A model generated the notes under the pieces. The model saw only the letters and a program-made list of their open reading frames with translations. It was not told the DNA's origin and ran no database searches. Below, in pieces: positions 48,638-57,552 of a DNA stretch of 64,000 nucleotides. The number at the start of each line of letters is the position of its first letter. Position 1 is the stretch's first letter. Source of the DNA: Polaribacter aquimarinus (GTDB taxonomy: Bacteria > Bacteroidota > Bacteroidia > Flavobacteriales > Flavobacteriaceae); contig NZ_QFFG01000002.1 in assembly GCF_003129485.1 (NCBI RefSeq), positions 186,001-250,000 on the forward strand. Direction: 5' to 3'. Position numbers and translations under genes: made by a program.

Positions 48638-49255
48638 TTATTCTTCGATTACTTTTTCTTCTTTAGGAAAAGCTTGTTTGTTAAAAAGAAAAAGGATAAC
48701 AACTCCGACAGTAATAAAAGCATCTGCTGGATTAAAAATATACTGAAAGAAAGTATAAAATTCTCCCCCTATAAAAGGAATCCATTCTGGAAGTGTACCT
48801 TTCCATAAAGGAAAATAAAACATATCTACCACCTTACCAAAAAACAACTTTCCGTTGGTTGTTTCTGGAAAAAGAGTAGCTACACTGTGTTTTGGGTGAT
48901 TAAAAATAACACCATAAAAAACAGAGTCAATAATATTACCAACAGCTCCTGAAAAAATTAAAGATATTGCAACAATGACGGCATTGTGTACTTTCCTTTT
49001 TATATTCTGAGATAACCAATATACAAGTGCGGTTACTGCTACTAATCTAAATAACGTTAAAAACAATTTACCTCCTTTTCCACCAAATTCAAAACCCATT
49101 GCCATACCATTGTTTTCGGTAAAATGAATTCTAAACCAATCGAAAATAACAACTTCTTCGCCTAATACAAAATGAGTTTTTACATATATTTTAATAACTT
49201 GATCTAAAATAATCGCTATTAAAATAGTGAATATGGCAAGGTTTTTTTTTGACAT
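48638..49255 (-). CDS. lspA: lipoprotein signal peptidase (signal peptidase II)
   Basis: This 205-residue aspartic membrane protease cleaves lipoprotein signal peptides. Four membrane segments are visible. Catalytic Asp residues lie in VVDMFYFPLW and FNPADAFITVGV, and the conserved TENNGMAMG precedes them. A 30-residue periplasmic insertion around SVATLFPETTNGKLFFG makes it longer than the E. coli enzyme, as usual in Bacteroidota. The many lipoproteins in this window are its substrates. Confidence 0.95.
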   Translation of the reverse strand: MSKKNLAIFTILIAIILDQVIKIYVKTHFVLGEEVVIFDWFRIHFTENNGMAMGFEFGGKGGKLFLTLFRLVAVTALVYWLSQNIKRKVHNAVIVAISLIFSGAVGNIIDSVFYGVIFNHPKHSVATLFPETTNGKLFFGKVVDMFYFPLWKGTLPEWIPFIGGEFYTFFQYIFNPADAFITVGVVILFLFNKQAFPKEEKVIEE

Positions 49256-49291
49256 TGTTTTTTATTTATACACACAAAAATAGTAATATTA

Positions 49292-49939
49292 TTATGTTTT
49301 TTTGGTAGTTAAGAAAATATTAGCTTTAATGCTTTTTATGTAGAGATCTGTTCTCTTTTTTTTAGAAATTCTTTGATATTTTTTTTTATATGAAATACCA
49401 TCAACTTCAATTTTTCCAAGATTAGAAGTTACATCAATATTACTATTTATAACTCCATAAACATTACCTGAATAGAGTTTTATAAGTGTATTTGCTTGTA
49501 TCTTATTAAGTTTTATAATTCCGTTTTCAATATATATCGCTAAATTATTCTTTAAATTTTTTGATTCAATATCAACGTTTTCTCCATAAATATACACTTC
49601 TTTTCCAACAGGTATTTTTACAACAACATTAGCTCTTTGTAATCTTTTTGTGATAAATTTTCTAAAAATCACCTCTCTAGTTTCATACCCTTCAAAAGAA
49701 AACTTTATATCTAGATTCTTATTATTATCTAAAATTTTAATCAATTGTTCATCGTAGTTTTCGGCATATAAAAACACCTCTACAAAATTAGATTCTGATT
49801 TTTCTAAAATAATATCATCTAACCCAATAGTATAAATATTAATTTTAATTGCAGAAGTTTCTAACTTCTTTGTAACTTTTTTTTGAGAAAAAACAAACGT
49901 AGTTGAAAAAAACAGCAATAAATATAAGATGATTCTCAT
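49292..49939 (-). CDS. secreted beta-repeat protein, possibly DUF4097-like, unknown
   Basis: This 215-residue protein has a signal peptide ending VFSQ (residue 19). Repeated short strands follow (VYIYGENVDIESKNL, LAIYIENGIIKLNKIQ, LIKLYSGNVYGVINSN, VTSNLGKIEVDGIS), like the beta-solenoid of DUF4097 or head-GIN proteins. No function can be assigned. Its ATG comes 1 bp after the T run of the dksA terminator, so its transcription is uncertain. Confidence 0.65.
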   Translation of the reverse strand: MRIILYLLLFFSTTFVFSQKKVTKKLETSAIKINIYTIGLDDIILEKSESNFVEVFLYAENYDEQLIKILDNNKNLDIKFSFEGYETREVIFRKFITKRLQRANVVVKIPVGKEVYIYGENVDIESKNLKNNLAIYIENGIIKLNKIQANTLIKLYSGNVYGVINSNIDVTSNLGKIEVDGISYKKKYQRISKKKRTDLYIKSIKANIFLTTKKT

Positions 49940-49968
49940 AAAAAAAAAGCTTCTTAAAAAAGAAGCTT
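49940..49968 (-). terminator. terminator directly abutting the next start codon
   Basis: The arms AAGCTTCTT and AAGAAGCTT form a perfect 9-bp stem with a 4-nt loop. On the minus strand eight T follow, and the ATG of the next gene comes at once. Confidence 0.75.
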
Positions 49969-49984
49969 CTAATAATTTTAATAG

Positions 49985-50362
49985 TTATTGTTTCCTTTTG
50001 GCCTCAATACTTAAAGTCGCATGAGGAACCAATCTTAAACGTTCTTTCTGAATTAATTTACCTGTAACTCTACAAACACCATAAGTTCCGTTTTCAATTC
50101 GTAATAAGGCATTCTTTAAATCTCTAATAAACTTTTCTTGACGAATAGCTAATTGTACATTTTTTTCTTTGTTCATTACTTCAGAACCTTCATCAAAAGA
50201 TTTAAAAGATGATAAAGTATCATCTGTACCATTATCTGCATCATTTTTATATGCTGCTTTTAACAATGCTAAGTCTTCTTGAGCTCTAGCTATTTTTTTG
50301 TTGATGATTTCTTTAAACTCTTGTAAGTCTTCTCCTGTATATTTTACTTTAATATCTGACAT
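49985..50362 (-). CDS. DksA/TraR-family RNA polymerase-binding protein
   Basis: This 125-residue protein has the long helical hairpin of DksA (ELLK-type coiled coil, residues 10-90, including the acidic tip NDADNGTDDTL) and a C-terminal finger region (NGTYGVCRVTGKLIQKERL). Only one Cys (97) remains of the four zinc ligands, so zinc binding as in E. coli DksA is unlikely. It should act in the RNA polymerase secondary channel, perhaps with ppGpp. It starts 4 bp after the ileS stop. Confidence 0.88.
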   Translation of the reverse strand: MSDIKVKYTGEDLQEFKEIINKKIARAQEDLALLKAAYKNDADNGTDDTLSSFKSFDEGSEVMNKEKNVQLAIRQEKFIRDLKNALLRIENGTYGVCRVTGKLIQKERLRLVPHATLSIEAKRKQ

Positions 50363-50366
50363 AATC

Positions 50367-53300
50367 TTACATTTTTTCTATTAATATTCTACTCTTAATG
50401 GCGTCGAATTCAATATCTATACCATTTTTTAATTCATCTACAAAAACCAAATCTTTGGTTAATGTTTCACTCATAATGTAGCCTTTATTATCTGAGATAG
50501 ATTGTTGTAAGTTTTGATAGTTTAAGACTGTAAGTTTAATTCTATCTGTTACTTCCAAACCAGAGTCTTTACGTGCGTTTTGAATTCTATTTACCAATTC
50601 TCTAGCAATTCCTTCCTTACGTAAATCTTCAGTTATTGTAACATCTAAAGCTACCGTTAACAAGCCTTCATTGGCAACTAACCAACCTTCGATATCTTTC
50701 GATGATATTTCTACATCTGCGCGTTCTAAAATAATATTTTTTCCATTAATTTCAATAGAAATTTCACCTTCTTTTTCTATTTTGTTAATATCTTCTTGTG
50801 TAAATTTCTGAACCTCACCAGCCACAAAACGCATCTCTTTTCCAAATTTAGGGCCTAAAGCTTTAAAGTTAGGTTTAATTTGCTTAATTAAAATATCTGA
50901 AGCATCCTCTAAAATTTGAATTTCTTTAATGTTTACTTCGTGTTTAATTAAGTTTGACACCGCTAAAATCTCTTCTTTTTGTTGTTCACTATCAACAGGA
51001 ATCATAATTTTTTGCAGAGGTTGACGTACTTTTATTTTTTCTTTTGCTCTAAGTGATAAAACTAAAGAAGAAATAATCTGAGCATTTTCCATTTTTCGCT
51101 CTAAACTCTTATCAACTAAACTTTCATTAAAAACAGGGAATTCAGCTAAATGTATACTTTCTGAAGATTCTTTACTAGTAACAGAGTTTAAATCTTGATA
51201 TAATCTGTCCATAAAAAATGGCGCAATTGGTGATGCTAACTTAGCAATAGTTAACATACAAGTATACAATGTTTGATATGCAGAAATTTTGTCTGTTTGA
51301 TAATCTCCTTTCCAAAAACGTCTTCTACTTAAACGCACATACCAATTGCTTAAATATTCTTGTGTAAAATCTGATATAGCTCTTGCTGCTCTAGTTGGTT
51401 CGTAATCTGCATAGAATTTATCAACTTTATTGATTAAAGTGTGTAATTCTGATAAAATCCATCTGTCTAGTTCTGGTCTTTCTTCTAAAGGTATATCAGC
51501 TTCATCATAAGAAAAACCATCGATATTTGTGTACAAAGAGAAGAAAGAATAGGTATTGTAGAGTGTACCAAAAAACTTACGTTTTACTTCTTCAATTCCT
51601 TCTAAATCGAACTTTAAATTGTCCCAAGGATTTGCATTTGATATCATATACCAACGAGTTGCATCTGCGCCGTATTTCCCAAGAGTTTCAAAAGGATCTA
51701 CTGCATTTCCAAGACGTTTAGACATTTTCTGTCCGTTTTTATCTAGTACCAATCCGTTAGATACTACATTTTTATAAGCAACAGAGTCAAAAACCATAGT
51801 AGAGATTGCATGCAACGTATAAAACCAGCCTCTTGTTTGATCTACTCCTTCTGCGATAAAATCTGCAGGATATGAGGTATTTCCATCTATTTTTTCTCTG
51901 TTTTCAAAAGGATAATGCCACTGGGCATAAGGCATAGAACCAGAATCGAACCAAACATCAATTAAGTCAGATTCTCGTTTCATAGGTTTTCCTGATGCTG
52001 AAACTAAAGTAATTTCATCAACAATATTTTTATGCAAATCTATTTTTGCATAGTTTTCGTCAGCATTATTTCCAACTTCAAAATCAGCAAAAATATCAGC
52101 TTTCAAAACACCAGCTTTAACGGCTTTTGCCATTTCTTCCTTTAATTCTGACACAGAGCCAATGCAAATTTGTTCTTTACCATCTTCTGTTCTCCAAATT
52201 GGTAATGGAATCCCCCAGTAACGAGATCTCGATAAATTCCAATCATTTGCATTTGCCAACCAATTTCCAAAACGACCAGTTCCTGTAGATTCTGGTTTCC
52301 AATTAATGGTTTTGTTCAACTCGTGCATTCTATCTTTTACATCTGTTACCTTGATGAACCAAGAATCTAAAGGATAATATAAAATTGGTTTATCGGTTCT
52401 CCAACAATTTGGATAACTGTGCTTGTATTTTTCGACTTTAAAAGCCTTATTTTCTATTTTTAGTTTAATGGCAATTTCTACGTCTACAGATTTTTCTGGT
52501 ACTTCACCATCAGCATAATATTCATTCTTAACATATTTACCTGCAAAATCAGTTACTTCTGGTCTAAACCTACCTTGTAAATCTACTAACGGAACTAAAT
52601 TATCGTTCTCATCTTTTACCAATAATGGAGGAATTTCTGGAATTGCTTGTTTCGCAACCAAAGCATCATCTGCTCCAAAAGTTGGTGCTGTATGTACAAT
52701 TCCAGTTCCGTCTTCTGTGGTTACAAAATCTCCTGCAATTACTCTAAAAGCATCTTTCGGATTATCATTTGGCAAAACATAATCTAATAATTGCTCATAT
52801 TTTATACCAACTAAATCTGCACCTTTACATTCATCACAAATAAAATATGGAATTTTTTTATCATCTCTAGAATAGTTTTTTAAAACTTCTAAATCTTCTG
52901 TTACAGCATACTTTCCAGAGAATTGTTTCCCGATTAAATTTTTAGCCAAAATGACATGAACAGGTTCAAAAGTATACTGATTGTAAGTTGCAACCACTGC
53001 ATAGTCAATCTTTGGCCCAACAGTTAATGCAGTATTACTTGGCAATGTCCAAGGTGTAGTTGTCCAAGCAATAAAGTTTAGGTTATCGTATTTCTTTAAA
53101 AATTCTGGTAATGAATTTGCTATCACTTTAAATTGAGCAACTATTGTAGTATCCGTAACATCTTGATAGGTTCCTGGTTGATTTAATTCGTGAGAACTTA
53201 AACCTGTACCTGCTTTTGGCGAATAAGGTTGAATTGTATAGCCTTTATAAATTAACTCTTTGTTATAAATCTGTTTTAATAACCACCAAACAGACTCCAT

Positions 53301-53771
53301 ATATTTTGGTTCATAGGTAATATATGGATCATCCATATCTACCCAATAACCCATTTTTTGAGTTAAATCGTTCCAAATATCTGTGTAACGCATTACCGCT
53401 TTTCTACAAGCTGCATTGTATTCTTCAACAGAAATTTTAACTCCGATATCTTCTTTTGTAATTCCTAATTCTTTCTCAACACCCAATTCTATTGGCAAAC
53501 CATGAGTGTCCCAACCAGCTTTTCGCTTTACTTGGTATCCTTTCATAGTTTTATAACGCGGAAAAATATCTTTAATAGCCCTTGCCAAAACATGGTGTAC
53601 ACCTGGTAAACCATTTGCAGATGGTGGCCCTTCGAAAAACACAAAAGGTTTAGCACCTTCTCTTGAAGTTACACTCTTTTCGAAGATGTCATTTTCTTGC
53701 CAATAATTAAGAATTTCTTCTGCTACTTTTGGTAAGTCAAGTCCTTTATATTCAGGAAATTTCGCTTTCAT
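50367..53771 (-). CDS. ileS: isoleucyl-tRNA synthetase, long (eukaryote-like) type
   Basis: This 1134-residue class I synthetase has a HIGH-type signature in PSANGLPGVHHVLARA, the editing domain (TTPWTLPSNTALTVGP, HTAPTFGADD), the second core half with VDQTRGWFYTLH and KMSKRLGNAVDP, and a long anticodon-binding C-terminal part. The length and sequence style fit the IleRS2 group rather than the 938-residue E. coli type. IleRS2 enzymes are generally tolerant to mupirocin, which is known of the group and not tested here. Confidence 0.96.
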   Translation of the reverse strand: MKAKFPEYKGLDLPKVAEEILNYWQENDIFEKSVTSREGAKPFVFFEGPPSANGLPGVHHVLARAIKDIFPRYKTMKGYQVKRKAGWDTHGLPIELGVEKELGITKEDIGVKISVEEYNAACRKAVMRYTDIWNDLTQKMGYWVDMDDPYITYEPKYMESVWWLLKQIYNKELIYKGYTIQPYSPKAGTGLSSHELNQPGTYQDVTDTTIVAQFKVIANSLPEFLKKYDNLNFIAWTTTPWTLPSNTALTVGPKIDYAVVATYNQYTFEPVHVILAKNLIGKQFSGKYAVTEDLEVLKNYSRDDKKIPYFICDECKGADLVGIKYEQLLDYVLPNDNPKDAFRVIAGDFVTTEDGTGIVHTAPTFGADDALVAKQAIPEIPPLLVKDENDNLVPLVDLQGRFRPEVTDFAGKYVKNEYYADGEVPEKSVDVEIAIKLKIENKAFKVEKYKHSYPNCWRTDKPILYYPLDSWFIKVTDVKDRMHELNKTINWKPESTGTGRFGNWLANANDWNLSRSRYWGIPLPIWRTEDGKEQICIGSVSELKEEMAKAVKAGVLKADIFADFEVGNNADENYAKIDLHKNIVDEITLVSASGKPMKRESDLIDVWFDSGSMPYAQWHYPFENREKIDGNTSYPADFIAEGVDQTRGWFYTLHAISTMVFDSVAYKNVVSNGLVLDKNGQKMSKRLGNAVDPFETLGKYGADATRWYMISNANPWDNLKFDLEGIEEVKRKFFGTLYNTYSFFSLYTNIDGFSYDEADIPLEERPELDRWILSELHTLINKVDKFYADYEPTRAARAISDFTQEYLSNWYVRLSRRRFWKGDYQTDKISAYQTLYTCMLTIAKLASPIAPFFMDRLYQDLNSVTSKESSESIHLAEFPVFNESLVDKSLERKMENAQIISSLVLSLRAKEKIKVRQPLQKIMIPVDSEQQKEEILAVSNLIKHEVNIKEIQILEDASDILIKQIKPNFKALGPKFGKEMRFVAGEVQKFTQEDINKIEKEGEISIEINGKNIILERADVEISSKDIEGWLVANEGLLTVALDVTITEDLRKEGIARELVNRIQNARKDSGLEVTDRIKLTVLNYQNLQQSISDNKGYIMSETLTKDLVFVDELKNGIDIEFDAIKSRILIEKM

Positions 53772-53825
53772 TATCTCACTTTTCTTATAAGATTGCGAAA
53801 TTAAGAATTTTAAACGAAAAGAGTT

Positions 53826-55049
53826 TTAAAATTTTTCGTTTTTAAAGAAATATATAAGCTTTACATAACTGTATTGTAAAGCTCTAAACAACACGTTATT
53901 ATATTTAAAGTTAAAAAGGCTATCAATCATATCATCAATAGAGAAATTTTTATGGAAAAAACGTATTCTATTTTCTATTTGAACGTCTGAATATTTGCTG
54001 TACATTCTTGCTGCAGAATACTCACTTAATTTCCATTTTTTTGACTTTTGTTTTAGCCAAACTTTTCGATATTCTTTGAAGTTATCTTTACCAGTTTCTA
54101 GATAACCTTGTATATATATTGCTGCTAAAGATCCACTTTGCATAGCATATCTTATCCCTTCTCCTCCTCTTGGATTTATGGCAGAAATAGCATCACCAAC
54201 ACCAACAACTTTATCTTTATAAAATATATCTTTTAACCCTTTGCTATATCTAATAATACCTCCATGTTTATCTACAATCTTATAATCTTTAGCTTGCAAA
54301 TATTCAGAGATTATTTTTTCTGTAATGCTTCTTGTGGTTTTATCTGTTTTATCTTGATCTAATGATTTTAAATGTGTTTTACCTGCACCAACTTTTAGTA
54401 TTCTATTTTCCATAGGAAAAATCCAAGAATAACCTTTTATTGCCCATTTATGTCCCAGAAAAAAAAGAAGTTTATCTTTATATTTATCATATATTTCTTG
54501 TGACACTTCAATCTCATATTCTGTCCCACTACCTAAAATCATTTCTGGTTGTTGTTCATTAGCATCAAACATTACCTTTCTTAAGGGACCAGTTGCATCA
54601 ACTACAATTTTTGATTTTACTTTCTTTAATTCTTTATTTGATGAATTTTGTAAAGTTATTTCTACATGATTATCAATTAGTTTTTTGCTAAGGTATTTAT
54701 AACCCATTAAAACTGTACCTCCGTTTTTTAGAGTTTCTTCAGCTAAAAACTCTCGTAATTTTTGGAAATTTAAAACAACGCCTTTTTTAACTTCACCTTT
54801 CCAAATATGAATGTCTTTGGTGCATTGTATCACAAGATCTTTCCAATAAGCACCAACTACAGATTCTGGTAGCTGAAATTCCTCTAAAGGAGCTAAAGTC
54901 ATACCTGCACTAGAAAAATTATTCAATTTAAAAGAAACGTACTTTTCTACTAGAAGTACTTTAATCCCTTTTTTAGATAATACTCTTGCAGTTTGTCCAC
55001 CTGCAGGACCACCACCAATTACAACAACATCATATACATTCTCTTTCAT
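53826..55049 (-). CDS. FAD-dependent oxidoreductase, geranylgeranyl reductase family
   Basis: This 407-residue flavoprotein starts with a Rossmann FAD loop (VVVIGGGPAGGQTARVL, then VEK). The family's second motif GVGDAISAINPRGGEGIRYAMQSG is near residues 280-305, and WIFPMENRILKVGAG is also typical. Such enzymes saturate prenyl chains or other lipids; the substrate here is unknown. It ends 54 bp before ileS on the same strand. Confidence 0.88.
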   Translation of the reverse strand: MKENVYDVVVIGGGPAGGQTARVLSKKGIKVLLVEKYVSFKLNNFSSAGMTLAPLEEFQLPESVVGAYWKDLVIQCTKDIHIWKGEVKKGVVLNFQKLREFLAEETLKNGGTVLMGYKYLSKKLIDNHVEITLQNSSNKELKKVKSKIVVDATGPLRKVMFDANEQQPEMILGSGTEYEIEVSQEIYDKYKDKLLFFLGHKWAIKGYSWIFPMENRILKVGAGKTHLKSLDQDKTDKTTRSITEKIISEYLQAKDYKIVDKHGGIIRYSKGLKDIFYKDKVVGVGDAISAINPRGGEGIRYAMQSGSLAAIYIQGYLETGKDNFKEYRKVWLKQKSKKWKLSEYSAARMYSKYSDVQIENRIRFFHKNFSIDDMIDSLFNFKYNNVLFRALQYSYVKLIYFFKNEKF

Positions 55050-55069
55050 AAAACTAGAGCTTCAAATAA

Positions 55070-55834
55070 TTACATTCCTCTTTCATTTTTAATTTTTTCA
55101 TAAGCATCTTGTATACTCTGAAATTTTGCTTTGGCACCTTTTAAATGCTCTTCCCCTAAATCTCTTAATTTATCGGGATGGTATTTTTTAACCATTTTTC
55201 TGTAAGCTCTTTTTACTTCATCATCAGAAACCGTTTTTTCAATTTCTAAAATTTTATAAGCATTTCCAGAAGCATCATAAAACATGGCTTTTATTGATTC
55301 AAAATCATTTTGATTGATATATAAATAACCAGCAATTTTTTTTATTTCTTCGACTTCTGCCTCAACTACAAACTCATCTGCTTTAGCAATGCCAAATAGA
55401 AAATGAATTAATTGTAAACGAGAAGCATGAGACATATTCTCTCTTATTTGAATACATACCTGACGCGCAGAAATTTGTTTCTTTACAATACCTTTAAAAA
55501 GTTTAAAAGCATTATTAGCTCTTTGTTTTCCGTACATACTGAGAAATTGAGACCGAACAAAATCTAACTCACGCTGATCTACTTTACCATCAGATTTTAT
55601 TACTATTGATGCTAAAACCAACAAACTCATTTCGAAATCTCCAGACTGTGTATTTACAGTATCTTTTCTATTTCTTGGTTTTTTTTTTCTCTTATAATCT
55701 ATTTGTTCTTGTTTAAATTCGTCTTCAGAAAAACCATCCAGAAAACTACCAATTGCAAAACCAATTGCAGCACCAATTGGACCTCCAAAAGTAAATCCTA
55801 AACCTGCTCCCAACCATTTGGTGAAATTTCCCAT
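55070..55834 (-). CDS. DjlA-like TerB and J-domain membrane protein
   Basis: The start is set at ATG 55834 (254 residues, MGNFTKWLGAGLG), because the upstream extension is not hydrophobic or conserved-looking. A glycine-zipper membrane segment (residues 7-28) is followed by a TerB domain (about 60-170) and a C-terminal J domain (KILEIEKTVSDDEVKRAYRK, MVKKYHPDKL) whose HPD tripeptide stimulates DnaK. The order matches DjlA. It precedes the flavoprotein gene by 20 bp. Confidence 0.9.
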   Translation of the reverse strand: MGNFTKWLGAGLGFTFGGPIGAAIGFAIGSFLDGFSEDEFKQEQIDYKRKKKPRNRKDTVNTQSGDFEMSLLVLASIVIKSDGKVDQRELDFVRSQFLSMYGKQRANNAFKLFKGIVKKQISARQVCIQIRENMSHASRLQLIHFLFGIAKADEFVVEAEVEEIKKIAGYLYINQNDFESIKAMFYDASGNAYKILEIEKTVSDDEVKRAYRKMVKKYHPDKLRDLGEEHLKGAKAKFQSIQDAYEKIKNERGM

Positions 55835-55963
55835 ACTTTTTTTAATTTTTTTCAAATATACATAATAGGTAGCTTTTTTAAGATGATTGTTACATATCAA
55901 TAAAATTGATATATGCATTGAAAGAAGTATGCAGACAAACTTGAATTCTGTGTGATTTGTATT

Positions 55964-55971
55964 TATATTTG
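55964..55971 (+). promoter_or_regulatory. -7 element TATATTTG of the bacilliredoxin gene
   Basis: The match is exact. A TTG at 55941-55943 lies 20 bp upstream, the usual -33 spacing, and the ATG lies 23 bp downstream. Confidence 0.65.
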
Positions 55972-55994
55972 CATTATTAAATCATTTAGAAATT

Positions 55995-56405
55995 ATGTAT
56001 CCAGAAGAATTAGTAAAACCTATGCGTGATGAGTTAATTAACGCTGGTTTTGAAGCATTATATACCGGCGAAGATGTAGAAAAAGCAATGGCTAAAAAAG
56101 GAACAACTTTAGTAGTAGTAAACTCTGTTTGTGGTTGTGCTGCAGGAACTGCTAGACCAGGAGCTATCGCTTCTTTAGGCGCTGATAAAACTCCAGATAA
56201 TTTAACTACTGTTTTTGCAGGTGTAGAAAAAGAATCTACTCAAAAAGCTAGAGAGTATATGATTCCTTTTCCTCCTTCTTCGCCAGCTATGGCTTTGTTT
56301 AAAGACGGTAATTTAGTACACATGTTAGAACGTCATCATATAGAGGGAAGATCAGCACAAATGATTGCTCAAAACTTGGCGCAAGCTTACGAAGAGTATT
56401 GTTAA
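55995..56405 (+). CDS. bacilliredoxin, BrxA/BrxB (YphP/YqiW) family
   Basis: This 136-residue thioredoxin-fold protein has the family's CGC active site at residues 46-48 (VVNSVCGCAAGTARPGA) and the PFPPSSPAMALFKDG and HHIEGRSA segments. In Bacillus these proteins remove bacillithiol from oxidised proteins. Whether this organism makes bacillithiol cannot be judged from the window. It is a single-gene unit with a clear promoter and terminator. Confidence 0.93.
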   Translation: MYPEELVKPMRDELINAGFEALYTGEDVEKAMAKKGTTLVVVNSVCGCAAGTARPGAIASLGADKTPDNLTTVFAGVEKESTQKAREYMIPFPPSSPAMALFKDGNLVHMLERHHIEGRSAQMIAQNLAQAYEEYC

Positions 56406-56424
56406 TCTTTTTTGAAATAAGACT

Positions 56425-56460
56425 AAATCCACGTTAGTAAACGTGGATTTATTATTTTTA
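56425..56460 (+). terminator. terminator after the bacilliredoxin gene
   Basis: The perfect 11-bp arms AAATCCACGTT and AACGTGGATTT enclose a 4-nt loop. ATTATTTTTAT follows. Confidence 0.8.
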
Positions 56461-56473
56461 TAAAAACAAAAAA

Positions 56474-56713
56474 ATGCCATCACAGTTTTCTACATTTACA
56501 ACAGAAGAACTTTTAAAAAAATTGAAAAAACAAAAAACAATGATTCTTATTCAGGCAATTGTTGTTATTTTAATGATTATCCTAGCTGTTTTTTCTACTA
56601 TTGAAAAAGGAATTTCCTTTCAAACGTTTTTGCCTCTTTTTTTTGCTCCAATGCTTTTTGTTATGCAATTTGAAGCGAAGAAAATTAAAAAAGAACTAAC
56701 TTCTAGAAAGTAA
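56474..56713 (+). CDS. 79-residue two-segment membrane protein, unknown
   Basis: Charged ends enclose two hydrophobic segments (about residues 23-43 and 49-66). No family was recognised. It starts 14 bp after the bacilliredoxin terminator and ends 1 bp before the HD gene, with which it is probably cotranscribed. Confidence 0.75.
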   Translation: MPSQFSTFTTEELLKKLKKQKTMILIQAIVVILMIILAVFSTIEKGISFQTFLPLFFAPMLFVMQFEAKKIKKELTSRK

Positions 56714-56714
56714 A

Positions 56715-57374
56715 ATGAATCAAGAAAAGATCATTGATAATACTATCAGTTTTGTTAAAAATGAGCTAGAAAATGCTGAAGGAGGACATGATTGGTTTCA
56801 TATTGAGCGTGTTTTTAAAAACTCATTATTAATCTCTAAAAAAGAAAATGTTGATGTTTTTGTAGTTTCTTTAGCTGCTTTATTGCACGATATTGCAGAT
56901 CCAAAATTTTATAATGGTAATGAAACTATTGGTCCTAAACTAGCAGGAGAATTTTTAAAAAGGCAAAATGTTGATAGTAGTATCATCAATCATGTTATCA
57001 ATATTATTAAACATATTTCCTACAAAAATTCTTTAGATAAAAATGCAACAAAATTTACCTCAAAAGAATTAGAAGTTGTTCAAGATGCAGACAGAATAGA
57101 TGCCATTGGTGCTATTGGTATTGCACGTTGTTTTAATTATGGTGGATTTAAAAATAGAGTTTTATACAACCCAGAGATTGCACCAAATTTACAAATGACT
57201 AAAGAAGAATATAAAAAATCTACTGCTCCAACGATTAATCATTTTTATGAAAAATTATTACTTCTAAAAGACAAAATGAATACAAAAACTGGAAAGAAAA
57301 TCGCCTCTGAAAGACATATTTATATGAAAGGATTTCTTAATCAATTCTATGACGAATGGAATGGAATTAAATAA
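56715..57374 (+). CDS. HD-domain metal-dependent phosphohydrolase
   Basis: This 219-residue protein has the HD superfamily metal ligands in order: HDWFHIERVFKNSLLI, LAALLHDIADPKF with the His-Asp pair, HVINIIKHISY and VVQDADRIDAIGAIGIARCF. The family includes nucleotide phosphohydrolases of the YedJ/YpgQ type; the true substrate is unknown. It converges on the 57-residue gene with no gap. Confidence 0.92.
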   Translation: MNQEKIIDNTISFVKNELENAEGGHDWFHIERVFKNSLLISKKENVDVFVVSLAALLHDIADPKFYNGNETIGPKLAGEFLKRQNVDSSIINHVINIIKHISYKNSLDKNATKFTSKELEVVQDADRIDAIGAIGIARCFNYGGFKNRVLYNPEIAPNLQMTKEEYKKSTAPTINHFYEKLLLLKDKMNTKTGKKIASERHIYMKGFLNQFYDEWNGIK

Positions 57375-57548
57375 TTAATTCTCTTTTGCAACTTCTAAAG
57401 CTGTAATTTTATTTTCTAAAACAGCCAATTCTTCACCACACTCAATAATTTTTTCAACAGACAGATTATTACTTTTATTAACAAAAACTAGTAATTCGTT
57501 ACTTTTAAAGGTGTAATATTCTATTGCTTTATCAATTTTATCTTCCAT
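57375..57548 (-). CDS. 57-residue helical protein downstream of the AraC regulator
   Basis: ATG 57548 to TAA encodes 57 mostly helical, acidic residues starting MEDKIDKAIEYYTFKSNEL, with LSVEKIIECGEELAVLENK after it. No membrane segment or family was recognised. It starts 4 bp after the AraC stop, so the two are cotranscribed. Its stop codon touches that of the HD gene on the other strand. Confidence 0.7.
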   Translation of the reverse strand: MEDKIDKAIEYYTFKSNELLVFVNKSNNLSVEKIIECGEELAVLENKITALEVAKEN

Positions 57549-57552
57549 GATT

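Noticed and set aside
48503..48808. Plus-strand open frame opposite lspA and the DUF4230 gene
   Set aside because: Its composition is Phe/Lys-rich, as expected from AT-rich antisense of two well supported genes.
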